A DNA stretch of 64,000 nt from Microbulbifer elongatus (GCF_021165935.1 NZ_CP088953.1:620001-684000), one strand, 5' to 3'. Shown: positions 34,675-43,973, counted from the stretch's first letter. The notes: generated by a model not told the origin, from the sequence alone. Made by a program: numbers and translations.

Positions 34675-36543
34675 ATGAAAAGCAGTAAAAAAACCTTAGC
34701 GATGAAAATCAGTTGCGCCGCCGCACTGTCGGTCTGTATGGCCGGTGCCAACGCATCCATTCAAAACCCCGGATTCGAAAGCGACTGGGATAGCTGGAGT
34801 GACTCTGACCCTTCCGCCATTTCTGGCGTTGCCCACAGTGGCAGTAAATCCGCAAAAATTTCCGGTAGCGGTGGCAAGGTGGAACAACAGGTTTCCGTCA
34901 GCCCCAATACCAACTATCGCCTGACAGCGCGTATCAGCGGTGCTGGCACCATCGGCGCCGTGGTTGACGGGACTACTTACGACAGCAGTGTCAGCAACGG
35001 CGACTGGGATCAGTTGCAAGTGGACTTCCATTCCGGAAGCGCCAGCACGATCACCGTATTCGGCACCTACAACGGCAGTGAAGGTCGCTTCGATACCTTT
35101 GCACTGGAAAACCTCGGCAGTGGTTCGTCTTCGGGAGGCTCATCCGGTAGCTCCTCTGGCAGCTCATCTGGTGGATCTTCCGGTGGCACTAGCTGCACCT
35201 CCGGATCCAATCTTCCGGTAGCATCCGCCAGTGACGATGGTAGTAATGACGGGCATGGTCCGGGCAACGTAATTGATGGCAGCCTGGCCGACGAGTCCCG
35301 CTGGTCTTCCCAGGGCATTAAATGGATCACCCTGGACCTCGGTGCAGTGAAAACCGTCGAGGGTGTGGATATCGCCTGGTTCAAAGGGGATCAGCGATCC
35401 AGCTTGTTCACTGTCGAAACCTCCACGGATAACAGCAACTGGACCACGGTACTTTCCGGCGGACAATCCAGTGGTAATAGCACAGATATGGAAAGTTACG
35501 ACGTAACCGATACCAGCGCGCGCTACGTGCGGGTTACCGGTAGCGGCAATACCGCCAACAACTGGAACAGCATGCTGGAAATGGACGTGATTGGCTGCGG
35601 AGATGGCGGCGGCTCCAGCTCCAGTGGCTCATCATCCGGCTCCTCCTCCAGCTCGAGTAGTGGTTCAAGCGGTGGATCCGGTTCTGGCAGTTCTGGCTCC
35701 GGTGGCAACCTCGATCCGAATCTGCCTCCCGCCAGCAACTTCGATCTAAGCGCCTGGTACCTGAGTGTCCCTAGCGACAACAACGGTGACGGCAAGGCGG
35801 ATTCCATTAAAGAAAACGAGCTGAACAGCGGCTACGCCAACAGCAGCTACTTCTATACCGCTGACGATGGCGGCATGGTATTCCGCTGCCCGATTGATGG
35901 GTACAAAACCTCGTCCGGCACCTCCTACACCCGCACCGAGCTGCGCGAGATGTTGCGCCGCGGCGACACCAGCATCGCCACCCAGGGTGTGAATGAAAAC
36001 AACTGGGTATTTGGCTCCGCGCCTTCCTCTGCACGCAACGCCGCAGGCGGTGTCGATGGTGTGCTGCGTGCGACTCTCGCAGTCAATCACGTGACCACCA
36101 CCGGCGACAGCGGCCAGGTCGGACGGGTCATCGTCGGTCAGATCCACGCCAATGACGACGAGCCCCTGCGTCTCTACTACCGCAAACTGCCGGGCAACAG
36201 CAAAGGCTCTGTGTACATCGCGCACGAGCCCAACGGTGGCAGCGACAGCTGGTACGAGATGATCGGTAGCCGCTCCAGCAGTGCCTCCAACCCGTCTGAC
36301 GGCATTGCCCTGGATGAAATCTGGAGCTACGAAGTCAAGGTGGTGGGCAACACCCTCACCGTCACCATCATGCGCGATGGCAAAGACGACGTGGTGCAAG
36401 AAGTGGATATGAGCAACAGTGGTTACGACGTATCCGATCAGTACCAGTACTTCAAAGCCGGCGTGTACAACCAGAACAACACCGGTAATGGCAGCGACTA
36501 TGTACAGGCGACCTTCTACGCCCTGGAGCAGTCACACGACTAA
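34675..36543 (+). CDS. Modular secreted PL7 alginate lyase (CBM - CBM32 - PL7)
   Basis: 622 residues: signal peptide (to about 27), an N-terminal beta-sandwich carbohydrate-binding domain (about 28-150, IQNPGFESDWDSW), Ser/Gly linker, a discoidin/CBM32 domain (about 180-310, VIDGSLADESRWSSQG, ITLDLGAVKTVEGVDIAW), a second Ser linker, then the PL7 beta-jelly roll (about 350-622). PL7 signatures: RTELREM near 420, QIH near 488 and YFKAGVYNQNN near 592. An endolyase that attacks polymer outside the cell. The first CBM resembles that of the PL18 enzyme at 40 kb. Confidence 0.93.
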   Translation: MKSSKKTLAMKISCAAALSVCMAGANASIQNPGFESDWDSWSDSDPSAISGVAHSGSKSAKISGSGGKVEQQVSVSPNTNYRLTARISGAGTIGAVVDGTTYDSSVSNGDWDQLQVDFHSGSASTITVFGTYNGSEGRFDTFALENLGSGSSSGGSSGSSSGSSSGGSSGGTSCTSGSNLPVASASDDGSNDGHGPGNVIDGSLADESRWSSQGIKWITLDLGAVKTVEGVDIAWFKGDQRSSLFTVETSTDNSNWTTVLSGGQSSGNSTDMESYDVTDTSARYVRVTGSGNTANNWNSMLEMDVIGCGDGGGSSSSGSSSGSSSSSSSGSSGGSGSGSSGSGGNLDPNLPPASNFDLSAWYLSVPSDNNGDGKADSIKENELNSGYANSSYFYTADDGGMVFRCPIDGYKTSSGTSYTRTELREMLRRGDTSIATQGVNENNWVFGSAPSSARNAAGGVDGVLRATLAVNHVTTTGDSGQVGRVIVGQIHANDDEPLRLYYRKLPGNSKGSVYIAHEPNGGSDSWYEMIGSRSSSASNPSDGIALDEIWSYEVKVVGNTLTVTIMRDGKDDVVQEVDMSNSGYDVSDQYQYFKAGVYNQNNTGNGSDYVQATFYALEQSHD

Positions 36544-36632
36544 CTGCCGAATGACTATTTCCCCAAGCGCGTGATGCGGGTGACTCTTACCCCCAATAGT
36601 AGTTTCTAGGAAGGGTCACTCAGCGGAAGCTT

Positions 36633-36675
36633 CCCGGAGCGGTGTCGTTTCATCTCCGCCGCTCCGGGCTTTTTG
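36633..36675 (+). terminator. Intrinsic terminator after the PL7 gene
   Basis: CCCGGAGCGG (36633-36642) pairs with CCGCTCCGGG (36659-36668 region), followed by CTTTTTG. The loop is 16 bases. Confidence 0.85.
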
Positions 36676-36717
36676 ATTCTAACGATTTTTCTTAACTACC
36701 CTCGAGGCACCTGTTGA

Positions 36718-37286
36718 ATGACAACCTGGAAACTTCTCGCAGTATCGAAGCAATTCCTGTGTATATTCACACTCAGCGTATTCCTAACCGGCTGCGGCGA
36801 AAACGCAACCGCACCGGACGACGATAGCAACAGCAACCACCTATCCGGCTCTTCTTCAAGCTCATCGGCCAGATCCACGCCAACGACGACGAACCGTTGC
36901 GCCTCTACTACCGTAAGCTGCCCAACAACAGCAAAGGCGCAATCTACATCGCCCACGAACTCCTTGGCGGTGACGACACCTGGTATGAGCTCATCGGCAG
37001 CCGCTCAAGCAGCGCACCGGATCCGGAAGACGGTATCGCCCTCGATGAAATCTTCAGCTACGAAATCAAAGTCGAAAGCAACACTCTCACCGTCACCATA
37101 ATGCGAGAAGGCAAAGACGATGTGGTCCAGATCGTCGATATGACCGACAGCGGCTACGACGATCCCAGTCAGTACCAGTATTTCAAGGCAGGGGTGTACA
37201 ACCAGAACAATACCGGCGATGACAGTGACTATGTGCAGGCGACTTTTTATGCGCTGGAGAATAGTCACATGGGCTATCAACACTAA
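36718..37286 (+). pseudogene. Truncated and frameshifted PL7 lipoprotein remnant
   Basis: The 5' part (frame of 36718) encodes a lipoprotein signal with lipobox LTGC and the start of a Ser-rich linker. At about 36866 the sequence jumps straight into the middle of a PL7 domain (GQIHANDDEPLRLYYRK) in another frame, which continues in register to YFKAGVYNQNN and a stop at 37286. Roughly the first 60 per cent of the catalytic domain, including the RTEL motif, is missing. The retained part is closely similar to the end of the neighbouring PL7 gene. Non-functional as a lyase. Confidence 0.8.
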
Positions 37287-37428
37287 GTTCGGCCTTATAG
37301 GAATACCGATACCATACAGACGAGACACTGTCTCAGATTTGGACGGGCACTATATTCAATATTCGGGTCAGAAAATATGTATCTTCTGCTTGAGTTCTTC
37401 GATACATATAAGTGTTTTTAATTGCTCC

Positions 37429-38274
37429 TCATTGGATTAGTTCCACTTTTGGATCAAATAAATTCACCCCTGCGCTCATATACAAATCGTCATACATCAG
37501 GCCGCCATTCCCGTATGGCGCACGTCGAGGGCCGGTATTGCAATTCATTAAAAAGTGGCTCAGGGGTGCTTCCCGTTTCATGCGGAAATCTGCCAGGCGA
37601 TACACCTGGGTTTGCCGGGTAAACTCCCCACCCCTTACGAATACGTCGTACGTTTGACCACCGAGCGACGCCGGCGCATTATTCACCACGTACCAGATTT
37701 CATACCACTGGCCAGGGCGCAACGGCTTGGCATCGGCGCCGCTTTCGGGATCGACAATATTTTCGTATCCACCATCGACTTTCACCATTAAAGTGCCGGT
37801 GTTTACCAGGCCGGAAGATTCGGTTTTGTCGGTGACCCGTAGGGTGGGCTCGAAGGCGTTGTAGTCGTGCTGCTTTATGCCTTCAGCATCCAGATTGCTG
37901 ATACCGAAGGCGTGATTGTTGGGAAATGATTCCACCTGAATGCGGGTGTAAAAAGTGTAGACTTCACCAACTTCCACCACGCGAGGCAGTCGCTTGAACG
38001 TGAGCGCCTTGCGATTGCCCACGATGCCTTCAGCGGCGGGCTTTTTCAGCAGGTACGCGTTTTCCTTGCCATTGATCGTTTCCGTACGTCTTATGGTGAT
38101 CTGAGGATTTTCTACCCGGGGTTCTGTTTCATTTTTCGTGTCCACCAATGTCCAGGCGTTCACGGCATCTTCTGACTCAAAATCGTCAATCAGAATCCAG
38201 TCGGTACTCTTTGCCTGGCTTGCTGGTACCTGAAAGAATAAGTAGGCACCCAGCAACAAGTGCAGATATTTCAT
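37429..38274 (-). CDS. Secreted protein of unknown function in the alginate locus
   Basis: 281 residues with a clear signal peptide (LHLLLGAYLFFQVPASQA/KS). The mature part begins WILIDDFESEDAVNAWTLVD, like many carbohydrate-active beta-sandwich proteins, and continues beta-rich with aromatic and charged motifs (YTFYTRIQVESFPNNHAFGIS, GQWYEIWYVVNN, GGLMYDDLYMS). This is consistent with a jelly-roll fold, either a binding protein or an undescribed lyase. I do not recognise a named family. It faces the decayed PL7 gene and is expressed on its own. Confidence 0.7.
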   Translation of the reverse strand: MKYLHLLLGAYLFFQVPASQAKSTDWILIDDFESEDAVNAWTLVDTKNETEPRVENPQITIRRTETINGKENAYLLKKPAAEGIVGNRKALTFKRLPRVVEVGEVYTFYTRIQVESFPNNHAFGISNLDAEGIKQHDYNAFEPTLRVTDKTESSGLVNTGTLMVKVDGGYENIVDPESGADAKPLRPGQWYEIWYVVNNAPASLGGQTYDVFVRGGEFTRQTQVYRLADFRMKREAPLSHFLMNCNTGPRRAPYGNGGLMYDDLYMSAGVNLFDPKVELIQ

Positions 38275-38506
38275 TGGTAATCCTTAGTCACAATTCTCGC
38301 GACGTTCATCGCAACATTGGCGAACTGAAAAGCCCCCCGTTTCCGACTCGACTCGGGAGGCCCCTGCCCGGGTCGCCTATGGTATCACCCGCTCCCCCGG
38401 GTTACCGCTGACCAATATTTTTCCGGCCCTATTGCCACCGGGAATCGGACACTCTAATCTCTGAGGAATCCCACCTTTCCTGGCGCGCCGCCAGCAGACG
38501 CACCCC

Positions 38507-39625
38507 ATGCCCCAAGACCGTCAGTCTCAATTCACCCTTCGTCCGGCCCTGCCCGGCGATCTGGATCAGCTATGTCATCTGGAACAAACGGCTTTTCAGG
38601 GTGACCGGTTGAGCCGCCGGCGCTTTCGCCACTGGCTGCAGACCGACCACCGGGTATTTCTGGTGGCGGAACAGCGGAGCGCGCTGCTCGGCTACGGGCT
38701 GGTTTTACTGCGCCGGGGCACGCGTCTGGCAAGACTTTACTCTCTGGCGGTAGCGCCGGCGGGTAGGGGGTTGGGTATCGGCAAGGCGTTACTCAGCGCC
38801 GCCGAGGACGCGGCCCGCGCTTGTGGCCGTCTGTATATGCGCCTGGAAGTGGCAGAGCAGAACACGCCTGCCATTGCCCTGTATCGCCAACTGGGTTACC
38901 GCACGTTCGGCAGCTATGCCAATTACTATGAAGACGCGGGCGCGGCCCTGCGCATGCAGAAGCGCATTCGCTACCGCCCGGAGAATCTGCAGACGCTCAA
39001 CGTACCCTGGTACGGGCAACGCACGGAGTTTACCTGCGGCCCGGCGGCGGCCATGATGGCGATGGCGGGACTGGATTCCGGATACGAACCGAACGAAAGT
39101 GACGAGCTGACCCTGTGGCGGGAAGCGACAACCATTTTCATGACCTCCGGTCACGGGGGCTGTCATCCCATTGGCCTCGCGCTGGCGCTACACCAGCGCG
39201 GTTTTTCCAGTGAGGTCTATCTGAACCTGACCGGCCCGCTGTTTATCAGCGGCGTGCGCAGTGAAGAAAAAAAGCGTGTGATGGCACAGGTGGATAGGGA
39301 TTATCGCGCCCAGGCCCGAGCGCGTGGTCTGCCAGTGATTGCCGAGGACTTTACCCAGCAACGGTGCCAGCAATGGTTGGAAGAAGGTGCACTGGTTTTA
39401 TTACTGATCAGCACCTACCGTCTGGACGGCAAGAAGGTTCCCCACTGGGTGACGCTGACCGGCATGGACGATGAATGTTTTTATGTGCATGATCCGGATG
39501 TGGACGATGAAGATAATCCGCTGGATAGTCAGTATCTTCCCATAGCGCGGGAGGACTTTGCGAAAATGTCACTGTTCGGAACCGAGCGACTGCGCACTGC
39601 AGTTGTTGTACGCAGGTTTCAATAA
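38507..39625 (+). CDS. GNAT acetyltransferase fused to C39-like peptidase domain
   Basis: 372 residues. N-terminal GNAT/RimI-like acetyltransferase (about 8-155; acetyl-CoA loop VAPAGRGLGIGKALL, then NTPAIALYRQLGYRTFG) and a C-terminal papain-fold C39-like domain (about 165-370) with candidate catalytic Cys in FTCGPAA, His in KVPHWVTLTG and Asp in FYVHDPD. This fusion is the standard partner of RLAN/RimK-type ligases in proteobacteria. Here the partner is at 16.9-18.3 kb on the opposite strand; the two would be head to head without the intervening locus. Confidence 0.85.
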   Translation: MPQDRQSQFTLRPALPGDLDQLCHLEQTAFQGDRLSRRRFRHWLQTDHRVFLVAEQRSALLGYGLVLLRRGTRLARLYSLAVAPAGRGLGIGKALLSAAEDAARACGRLYMRLEVAEQNTPAIALYRQLGYRTFGSYANYYEDAGAALRMQKRIRYRPENLQTLNVPWYGQRTEFTCGPAAAMMAMAGLDSGYEPNESDELTLWREATTIFMTSGHGGCHPIGLALALHQRGFSSEVYLNLTGPLFISGVRSEEKKRVMAQVDRDYRAQARARGLPVIAEDFTQQRCQQWLEEGALVLLLISTYRLDGKKVPHWVTLTGMDDECFYVHDPDVDDEDNPLDSQYLPIAREDFAKMSLFGTERLRTAVVVRRFQ

Positions 39626-40067
39626 AGCAGTTTTCAGGGTAATGCATTTTTACCAGGCACTTGTTCGGTAGATTTTTATGACAATATATTTTCGCCTGAC
39701 TGACCAATTTTTTTGAACTGGTTTACGGTATTTTTCTTGCCGCCATCGGGGGGCTTTTTCCGGTAGTTAAGCCTGACCGGGATGTGAGAAAAAACTCGTT
39801 CATTTTCAATCACTTTCCACTCTTCTTTCATTTTCGAATCGCCAAAGCGTTATTCCGTTCCGGCTGACTATTCTTGCGCTGAGAAATTTGACCGCTCCGT
39901 TACTTCCTTCTAGCCTTCTGCGCGCTTTCCGGTATCGTCCACCCCCATTTTTTCGACCTGGGTTCGGCTACCGGAGAGCAGACACCAGTCACCTTGTGTG
40001 ACCTTCACAATAAGAACAATTCCGGTACGGATATCTTTTTTCTGTGCCGCTTCAGAGAGAAAACAAA
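39626..40067 (+). promoter_or_regulatory. Non-coding stretch before the PL18 gene
   Basis: 442 bases without a gene. A terminator-like GCCGCC-ATCG-GGGGGC with one mismatch and a T5 tract stands at 39739-39757, probably ending the GNAT/C39 transcript. One ACCAAT box (39703-39708, in TGACCAATTT) resembles the TGACCAATTT site before PL6. No convincing -35/-10 pair was found for PL18. Confidence 0.4.
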
Positions 40068-41225
40068 ATGGTAAGTTACAAATCCCTTCTAGCCGGTCTG
40101 GCTATTTCGGCAACCGCCACATTCGGGCACGCCGCTACCATCGTCAATGGGGGTTTCGAGGATGGTTTTGATAATTGGAACGAAGTGGACCCTGCGGCAA
40201 TTTCCGGCGTGGCCTACAGTGGTTCCAACTCGCTCAAAATCTCCGGTAGCCCGGCTCGGGTGCATCAGGTGGTAAACGTGAAACCCAATACCAAATACAC
40301 CCTGAGTGCCTATGTGCGCGGTAAGGGCCAGATTGGTATCAATGACCTGAATGGGCTGTTTAAAAACAAAAAGTTTGACGTGAGTGACTGGACCAAGGTA
40401 TCCCGTACGTTTACTACCGCCGGCACCAATTCTTTACAGGTATTTGCTAAACATAACAACAATACCAGCGATGTACGCTTCGATAATTTCTCACTGGTGG
40501 AAGAAGGTGGTTCATCCACACCCCCCAGCTCCGGCGGCAGCAAGCTGCCGAGCAGCATAACCGAGGGCACCATTTTCGATCTCGAAGGTGATAACCCGGA
40601 TCCAGTGGTAAACGATTCCACCCTGTTATTCCTGCCTCTGGAAGCCCGTTACACCTCACCCAACGGCAACGGCTGGCGCCATGAGTACAAGGTAAAATCG
40701 AGCCTGCGGGAAGCCATGACGGATACCTACGAGGAATTTTCAGCGAACATCAAAGTGGAAATGTCCGACGCGGGTAAAACCATAATCGCCCAGCACCACG
40801 CCAGTGATACCGGCACCATCATGAAGGTGTATGTTTCCGACTCGCGGGAATCCGGTTTCTTCGACAGTGTGGCGGGCAACGGCGTGTTCGATGTGTATGT
40901 GCGACTACGCAATACCAGCGGCAACGAAGAGAAGTATGCGCTGGGCACCATCACCAGCGGTGGTTCCTTCGATCTGCACGTGCTTAACAATTACGGGGAA
41001 GTCTATGTAACCGCTCTGGGCCGGACCTACGGTATTCCTGTGGAGGACGATTCCGCATCCTACTTCAAGTTTGGCAACTACCTGCAATCCCAGGACACCT
41101 ATACCATGGAAAACTGTGGCGAATCCGGTAATTCCAGTTCATTCGCGGAGTGCTTCGACGACCTGGGGATTACCCAGTCGAAAGTGACCATGACGGATGT
41201 ACGCTATACACGGGTCACCAACTAA
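40068..41225 (+). CDS. PL18 family alginate lyase with N-terminal CBM
   Basis: 385 residues from ATG 40068. Signal peptide (AISATATFGHA/AT), N-terminal beta-sandwich CBM (about 25-150, IVNGGFEDGFDNWNEVDP), a short Ser/Pro linker, and a PL18 domain (about 165-385) with SSITEGTIFDLEGDNPDP, GNGWRHEYKVK, IIAQHHASDTG and YFKFGNYLQSQDTYT, very close to Pseudoalteromonas aly-SJ02. PL18 enzymes are bifunctional extracellular endolyases. The CBM is a relative of the first domain of the PL7 enzyme (shared DPxAISGVAxSGS). It lies outside the main locus, beyond the GNAT/C39 gene. Confidence 0.94.
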   Translation: MVSYKSLLAGLAISATATFGHAATIVNGGFEDGFDNWNEVDPAAISGVAYSGSNSLKISGSPARVHQVVNVKPNTKYTLSAYVRGKGQIGINDLNGLFKNKKFDVSDWTKVSRTFTTAGTNSLQVFAKHNNNTSDVRFDNFSLVEEGGSSTPPSSGGSKLPSSITEGTIFDLEGDNPDPVVNDSTLLFLPLEARYTSPNGNGWRHEYKVKSSLREAMTDTYEEFSANIKVEMSDAGKTIIAQHHASDTGTIMKVYVSDSRESGFFDSVAGNGVFDVYVRLRNTSGNEEKYALGTITSGGSFDLHVLNNYGEVYVTALGRTYGIPVEDDSASYFKFGNYLQSQDTYTMENCGESGNSSSFAECFDDLGITQSKVTMTDVRYTRVTN

Positions 41226-41238
41226 GAGTTTTCACCAA

Positions 41239-41266
41239 GCGGGCATCAAAGACACCGGGTGCCCGC
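41239..41266. terminator. Inverted repeat between PL18 and M28 genes
   Basis: GCGGGCA (41239-41245) and TGCCCGC (41260-41266) in the short gap between the convergent genes; no T tract. Possibly a weak bidirectional terminator. Confidence 0.35.
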
Positions 41267-41298
41267 GCCCATCGCGCTTCTCACGCATTGCCTGGCGA

Positions 41299-43056
41299 TT
41301 ACTTTCGGTACAGATCTCCGAAGAAGTCCCCTTGTTTCCACCTCGGTTTCTCATCCGCATCCGTCACCTCCCGCGCTATCGCATAGTTCACCTCAGCAAA
41401 CTGCTGGGCGGCGGTGTAGTTGATCTGCTCGTCGGCTTCGTCGCTGGGGCGGTGATAGCGGCTTTTCAGGAATTCAATCTGCGCACTGGCGCCGTCGATC
41501 TTGCTGTCGATCGCGTCGCGGCCGGTGATCAGGTAGATCGCCGGAACTCCCTGCCGAACGAAACTGTAGTGATCGCTGCGTACGAAGATGACTTGCTCGG
41601 GCATCGGGTCGGGGCTGAGTTTCAGGCCCGCGCGCTCTGCCGCGCGGGCGGCGGTTTTGCCGAGGCTCGAATGCTCGGCGCCGAAGGCGATGACGTCTTT
41701 GAACGGGTACAGCAGCATCGGCATATCCAGATTGATGTTTGCCACCATGGATTTCGGCGGTACCGGCGGGTGCTGGGCGAAATAGTCGGAGCCGAGCAGG
41801 CCTTCCTCTTCGGCGGTGACCGCGACGAACAGGATGGAACGGCGCGGGGCGCGGCCGGATTCCACAAACAGGCGCGCGACTTCCAGCATGACGGCAATAC
41901 CGGCGGCATTGTCCTGGGCGCCGTTGTTGATCCGATCCAGCGGGGCTGATTGCGATGCAGATGGACCGGAAACCACGGCATCGTGACCGCTCCGGGGTGC
42001 ATCATGCCTGCCCGGTTTATCCACCCCGATATGGTCGAGGTGCGCAGAAAAAACCACATACTCGCCTTTCAGATCCGGATCGCTCCCCGGTAGCAGCCCC
42101 ACTACGTTGGGGCTGATCACCTTGCGGTGCTCGGCGCGGCTGGTGAGGGTGGCGGTGTAAGGCAGCGGGAAACCCGCGGGCACCAGGCCGTTTGCCGTTT
42201 CGGTAAATATGGTGTCGAGACTGCGCTCGGCACCCATAAACAGCTGTTTGGCTGCCGGGATATCCAGTAACACCCCCGGGTGCAGCCCGGGATTGGCATT
42301 GCCGGGAATATCGTCTGCGCGCACCCAGTCAAAGCTCGGGTCCGGTATATGCTCAGCGGAGCGGGCAAATGGACGGCGATACTCCCGGGCGGGGGTGTTG
42401 AGTGTGATATAGCCGACGGCGCCGTGGCGGGCGGCAGTGGCCCGTTTGCTGCGGCCGGAGGCAAAGTGGGCACCCACTTCGTTGGGCAGGCGCTGTGGTC
42501 GTCCGTCCAGCATCACCACGATCTTTCCCTGCACGTCCAGGCCGGCGTAATCGTCGAGGCCGAATTCCGGGGCCTCGATACCATAGCCCACAAATACCAG
42601 CCCGCCATTAGTGGCGGTATCTTCGCTGATGGCGGGCGGCGCGGCGATGAAGTCCGACCCCAGCTCAAAGGTGATATCCCCCTCACGGCTGTGCAACATC
42701 AGCGTGGCGCGATGGGCACTGTGTGTCGGCCAGCGGGCCTCGCGGAAGGGCACCTGCTGGAAATAATCATCGCCGGTAATCGAAGTCAGGCCAAGACTGG
42801 CGAAACGCTGTGCGACATAGTCCGCCGCCTGCTGATAGCCGGCACTGCCGGTCTCGCGGCCCTGCAGGGCATCGGCGGCCAGAAAATTCACATCGGCGCG
42901 CATGGCGGCCACATCGGCTGTCGGTATGGCCTGGAATTTTGGCAGGGAGCTACAGGCACTGATCAGGCCGCTGCACAACACGGCGGCAACCAGTGCCGGG
43001 AATGCGAACTTTTTTGAGCGGGTGGCGGAGACAGCGGAAGTTTCGGCGCGGGACAT
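41299..43056 (-). CDS. M28 family zinc metallopeptidase, lipoprotein
   Basis: 585 residues. Lipoprotein-type signal with cysteine in GLISACSSLP. A protease-associated (PA) domain is inserted around residues 130-290, and the M28 catalytic domain shows all metal-ligand motifs in order: FSAHLDHIG, NGAQDNAAGIA, TAEEEGLLGS, NINLDM and YHRPSDEAD. These are aminopeptidase-type enzymes with two zinc ions, acting here in the periplasm or on the outer membrane. No link to the adjacent lyase gene beyond convergence. Confidence 0.88.
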   Translation of the reverse strand: MSRAETSAVSATRSKKFAFPALVAAVLCSGLISACSSLPKFQAIPTADVAAMRADVNFLAADALQGRETGSAGYQQAADYVAQRFASLGLTSITGDDYFQQVPFREARWPTHSAHRATLMLHSREGDITFELGSDFIAAPPAISEDTATNGGLVFVGYGIEAPEFGLDDYAGLDVQGKIVVMLDGRPQRLPNEVGAHFASGRSKRATAARHGAVGYITLNTPAREYRRPFARSAEHIPDPSFDWVRADDIPGNANPGLHPGVLLDIPAAKQLFMGAERSLDTIFTETANGLVPAGFPLPYTATLTSRAEHRKVISPNVVGLLPGSDPDLKGEYVVFSAHLDHIGVDKPGRHDAPRSGHDAVVSGPSASQSAPLDRINNGAQDNAAGIAVMLEVARLFVESGRAPRRSILFVAVTAEEEGLLGSDYFAQHPPVPPKSMVANINLDMPMLLYPFKDVIAFGAEHSSLGKTAARAAERAGLKLSPDPMPEQVIFVRSDHYSFVRQGVPAIYLITGRDAIDSKIDGASAQIEFLKSRYHRPSDEADEQINYTAAQQFAEVNYAIAREVTDADEKPRWKQGDFFGDLYRK

Positions 43057-43156
43057 GCTGGGCTCGGACTTGTTATGGGAATCGGCGCCAGCTTAGCACG
43101 CTCGCCGGTGGGACACCGGCGACAAATTGGGGAATTGCGAAGGCGATTGCAGCGGT

Positions 43157-43903
43157 TCAGTGACCTGGTTGCAGGCGGGTAAAACTGCTGGCGACGGCCT
43201 GCTCAGCCAGCTCGTGGGCGCGGTCTGCGCAGAAGTCGCCGTGCCCTGCAAGCATATGCTGAAACGGCAGCTGCAGGAGCCGCTGAAAGTCGGCTGCCAG
43301 CCAGCGGTGATTGTTCTCACTGTCCGGTGTGGCACGCCGACACCACCCTGGCGCCACCTGCATCCCCTGATGCACCCCGCTGAGTCGCAGCATCCATTTC
43401 CCCGCCCAGTTGCACGCGGTCCAGCTGTTCCAGTACTGCAGCGCGTCGCAGGTGAGCAGCAGGCCGCCGGCCTGGGGAATCAGCAGGGCCGCTTCCGGTA
43501 CCTCGCTGTTACTGAACTCAAACACTCGACCACCGGTCACCGGGCAGGTACCGCCATCAACAAGAAACTGATCGGCGGGGGGCAATGGGTAGTGATCGGA
43601 ATGGGACTGCCGCCAGAAAAATACGTTGAAACGGTCCCGGTAGTAGAGGTCGTCACAACCGTGGAAATAGCCCAGGCGTACCGCCTGACACACGGTGCCA
43701 AGCTCGGTGAGCCGCTCCTCCTGCACCGGGTTGAGACGTACCGGGTTGACCAGCAGCAATTCGTCGCCGCTACGCACGATACCCATGTTGCGGTTTACCA
43801 GCACCCCCGGGGCGATACGGGCCTGCCCCCGCACCACAAAGAAATCCGGCAACAGCTGGCGAATGGGTCCGTGGGGAAGCGGTGGCGGATAGGCGATATG
43901 CAT
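43157..43903 (-). CDS. Metallo-beta-lactamase-fold-like protein lacking the usual metal motif
   Basis: About 248 residues from ATG 43903; a GTG at 43930 is an alternative and neither has an ideal ribosome site. The pattern of strands (NRNMGIVRSGDELLLVNPVRL, GGLLLTCDALQYWN, PFQHMLAGHGDFC) follows MBL-fold hydrolases, but the HxHxDH motif is replaced by LGYFHGCDDLYY. It may be a non-enzymatic or mono-metal relative. Cytoplasmic. It precedes the M28 gene on the same strand after a 100-base gap. Confidence 0.5.
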   Translation of the reverse strand: MHIAYPPPLPHGPIRQLLPDFFVVRGQARIAPGVLVNRNMGIVRSGDELLLVNPVRLNPVQEERLTELGTVCQAVRLGYFHGCDDLYYRDRFNVFFWRQSHSDHYPLPPADQFLVDGGTCPVTGGRVFEFSNSEVPEAALLIPQAGGLLLTCDALQYWNSWTACNWAGKWMLRLSGVHQGMQVAPGWCRRATPDSENNHRWLAADFQRLLQLPFQHMLAGHGDFCADRAHELAEQAVASSFTRLQPGH

Positions 43904-43973
43904 GGTCGGCAAGGAGCTCCTGTGCGGCACTCCCTGCCATCAGTGGTTTACAGCGCGCACTGTGGTAACGGTC

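Noticed and set aside
35100..35710. Serine/glycine repeats in the PL7 gene as a nucleotide repeat or CRISPR-like array
   Set aside because: They are codon-varied Ser/Gly linkers joining protein domains; no CRISPR array is present in the window.
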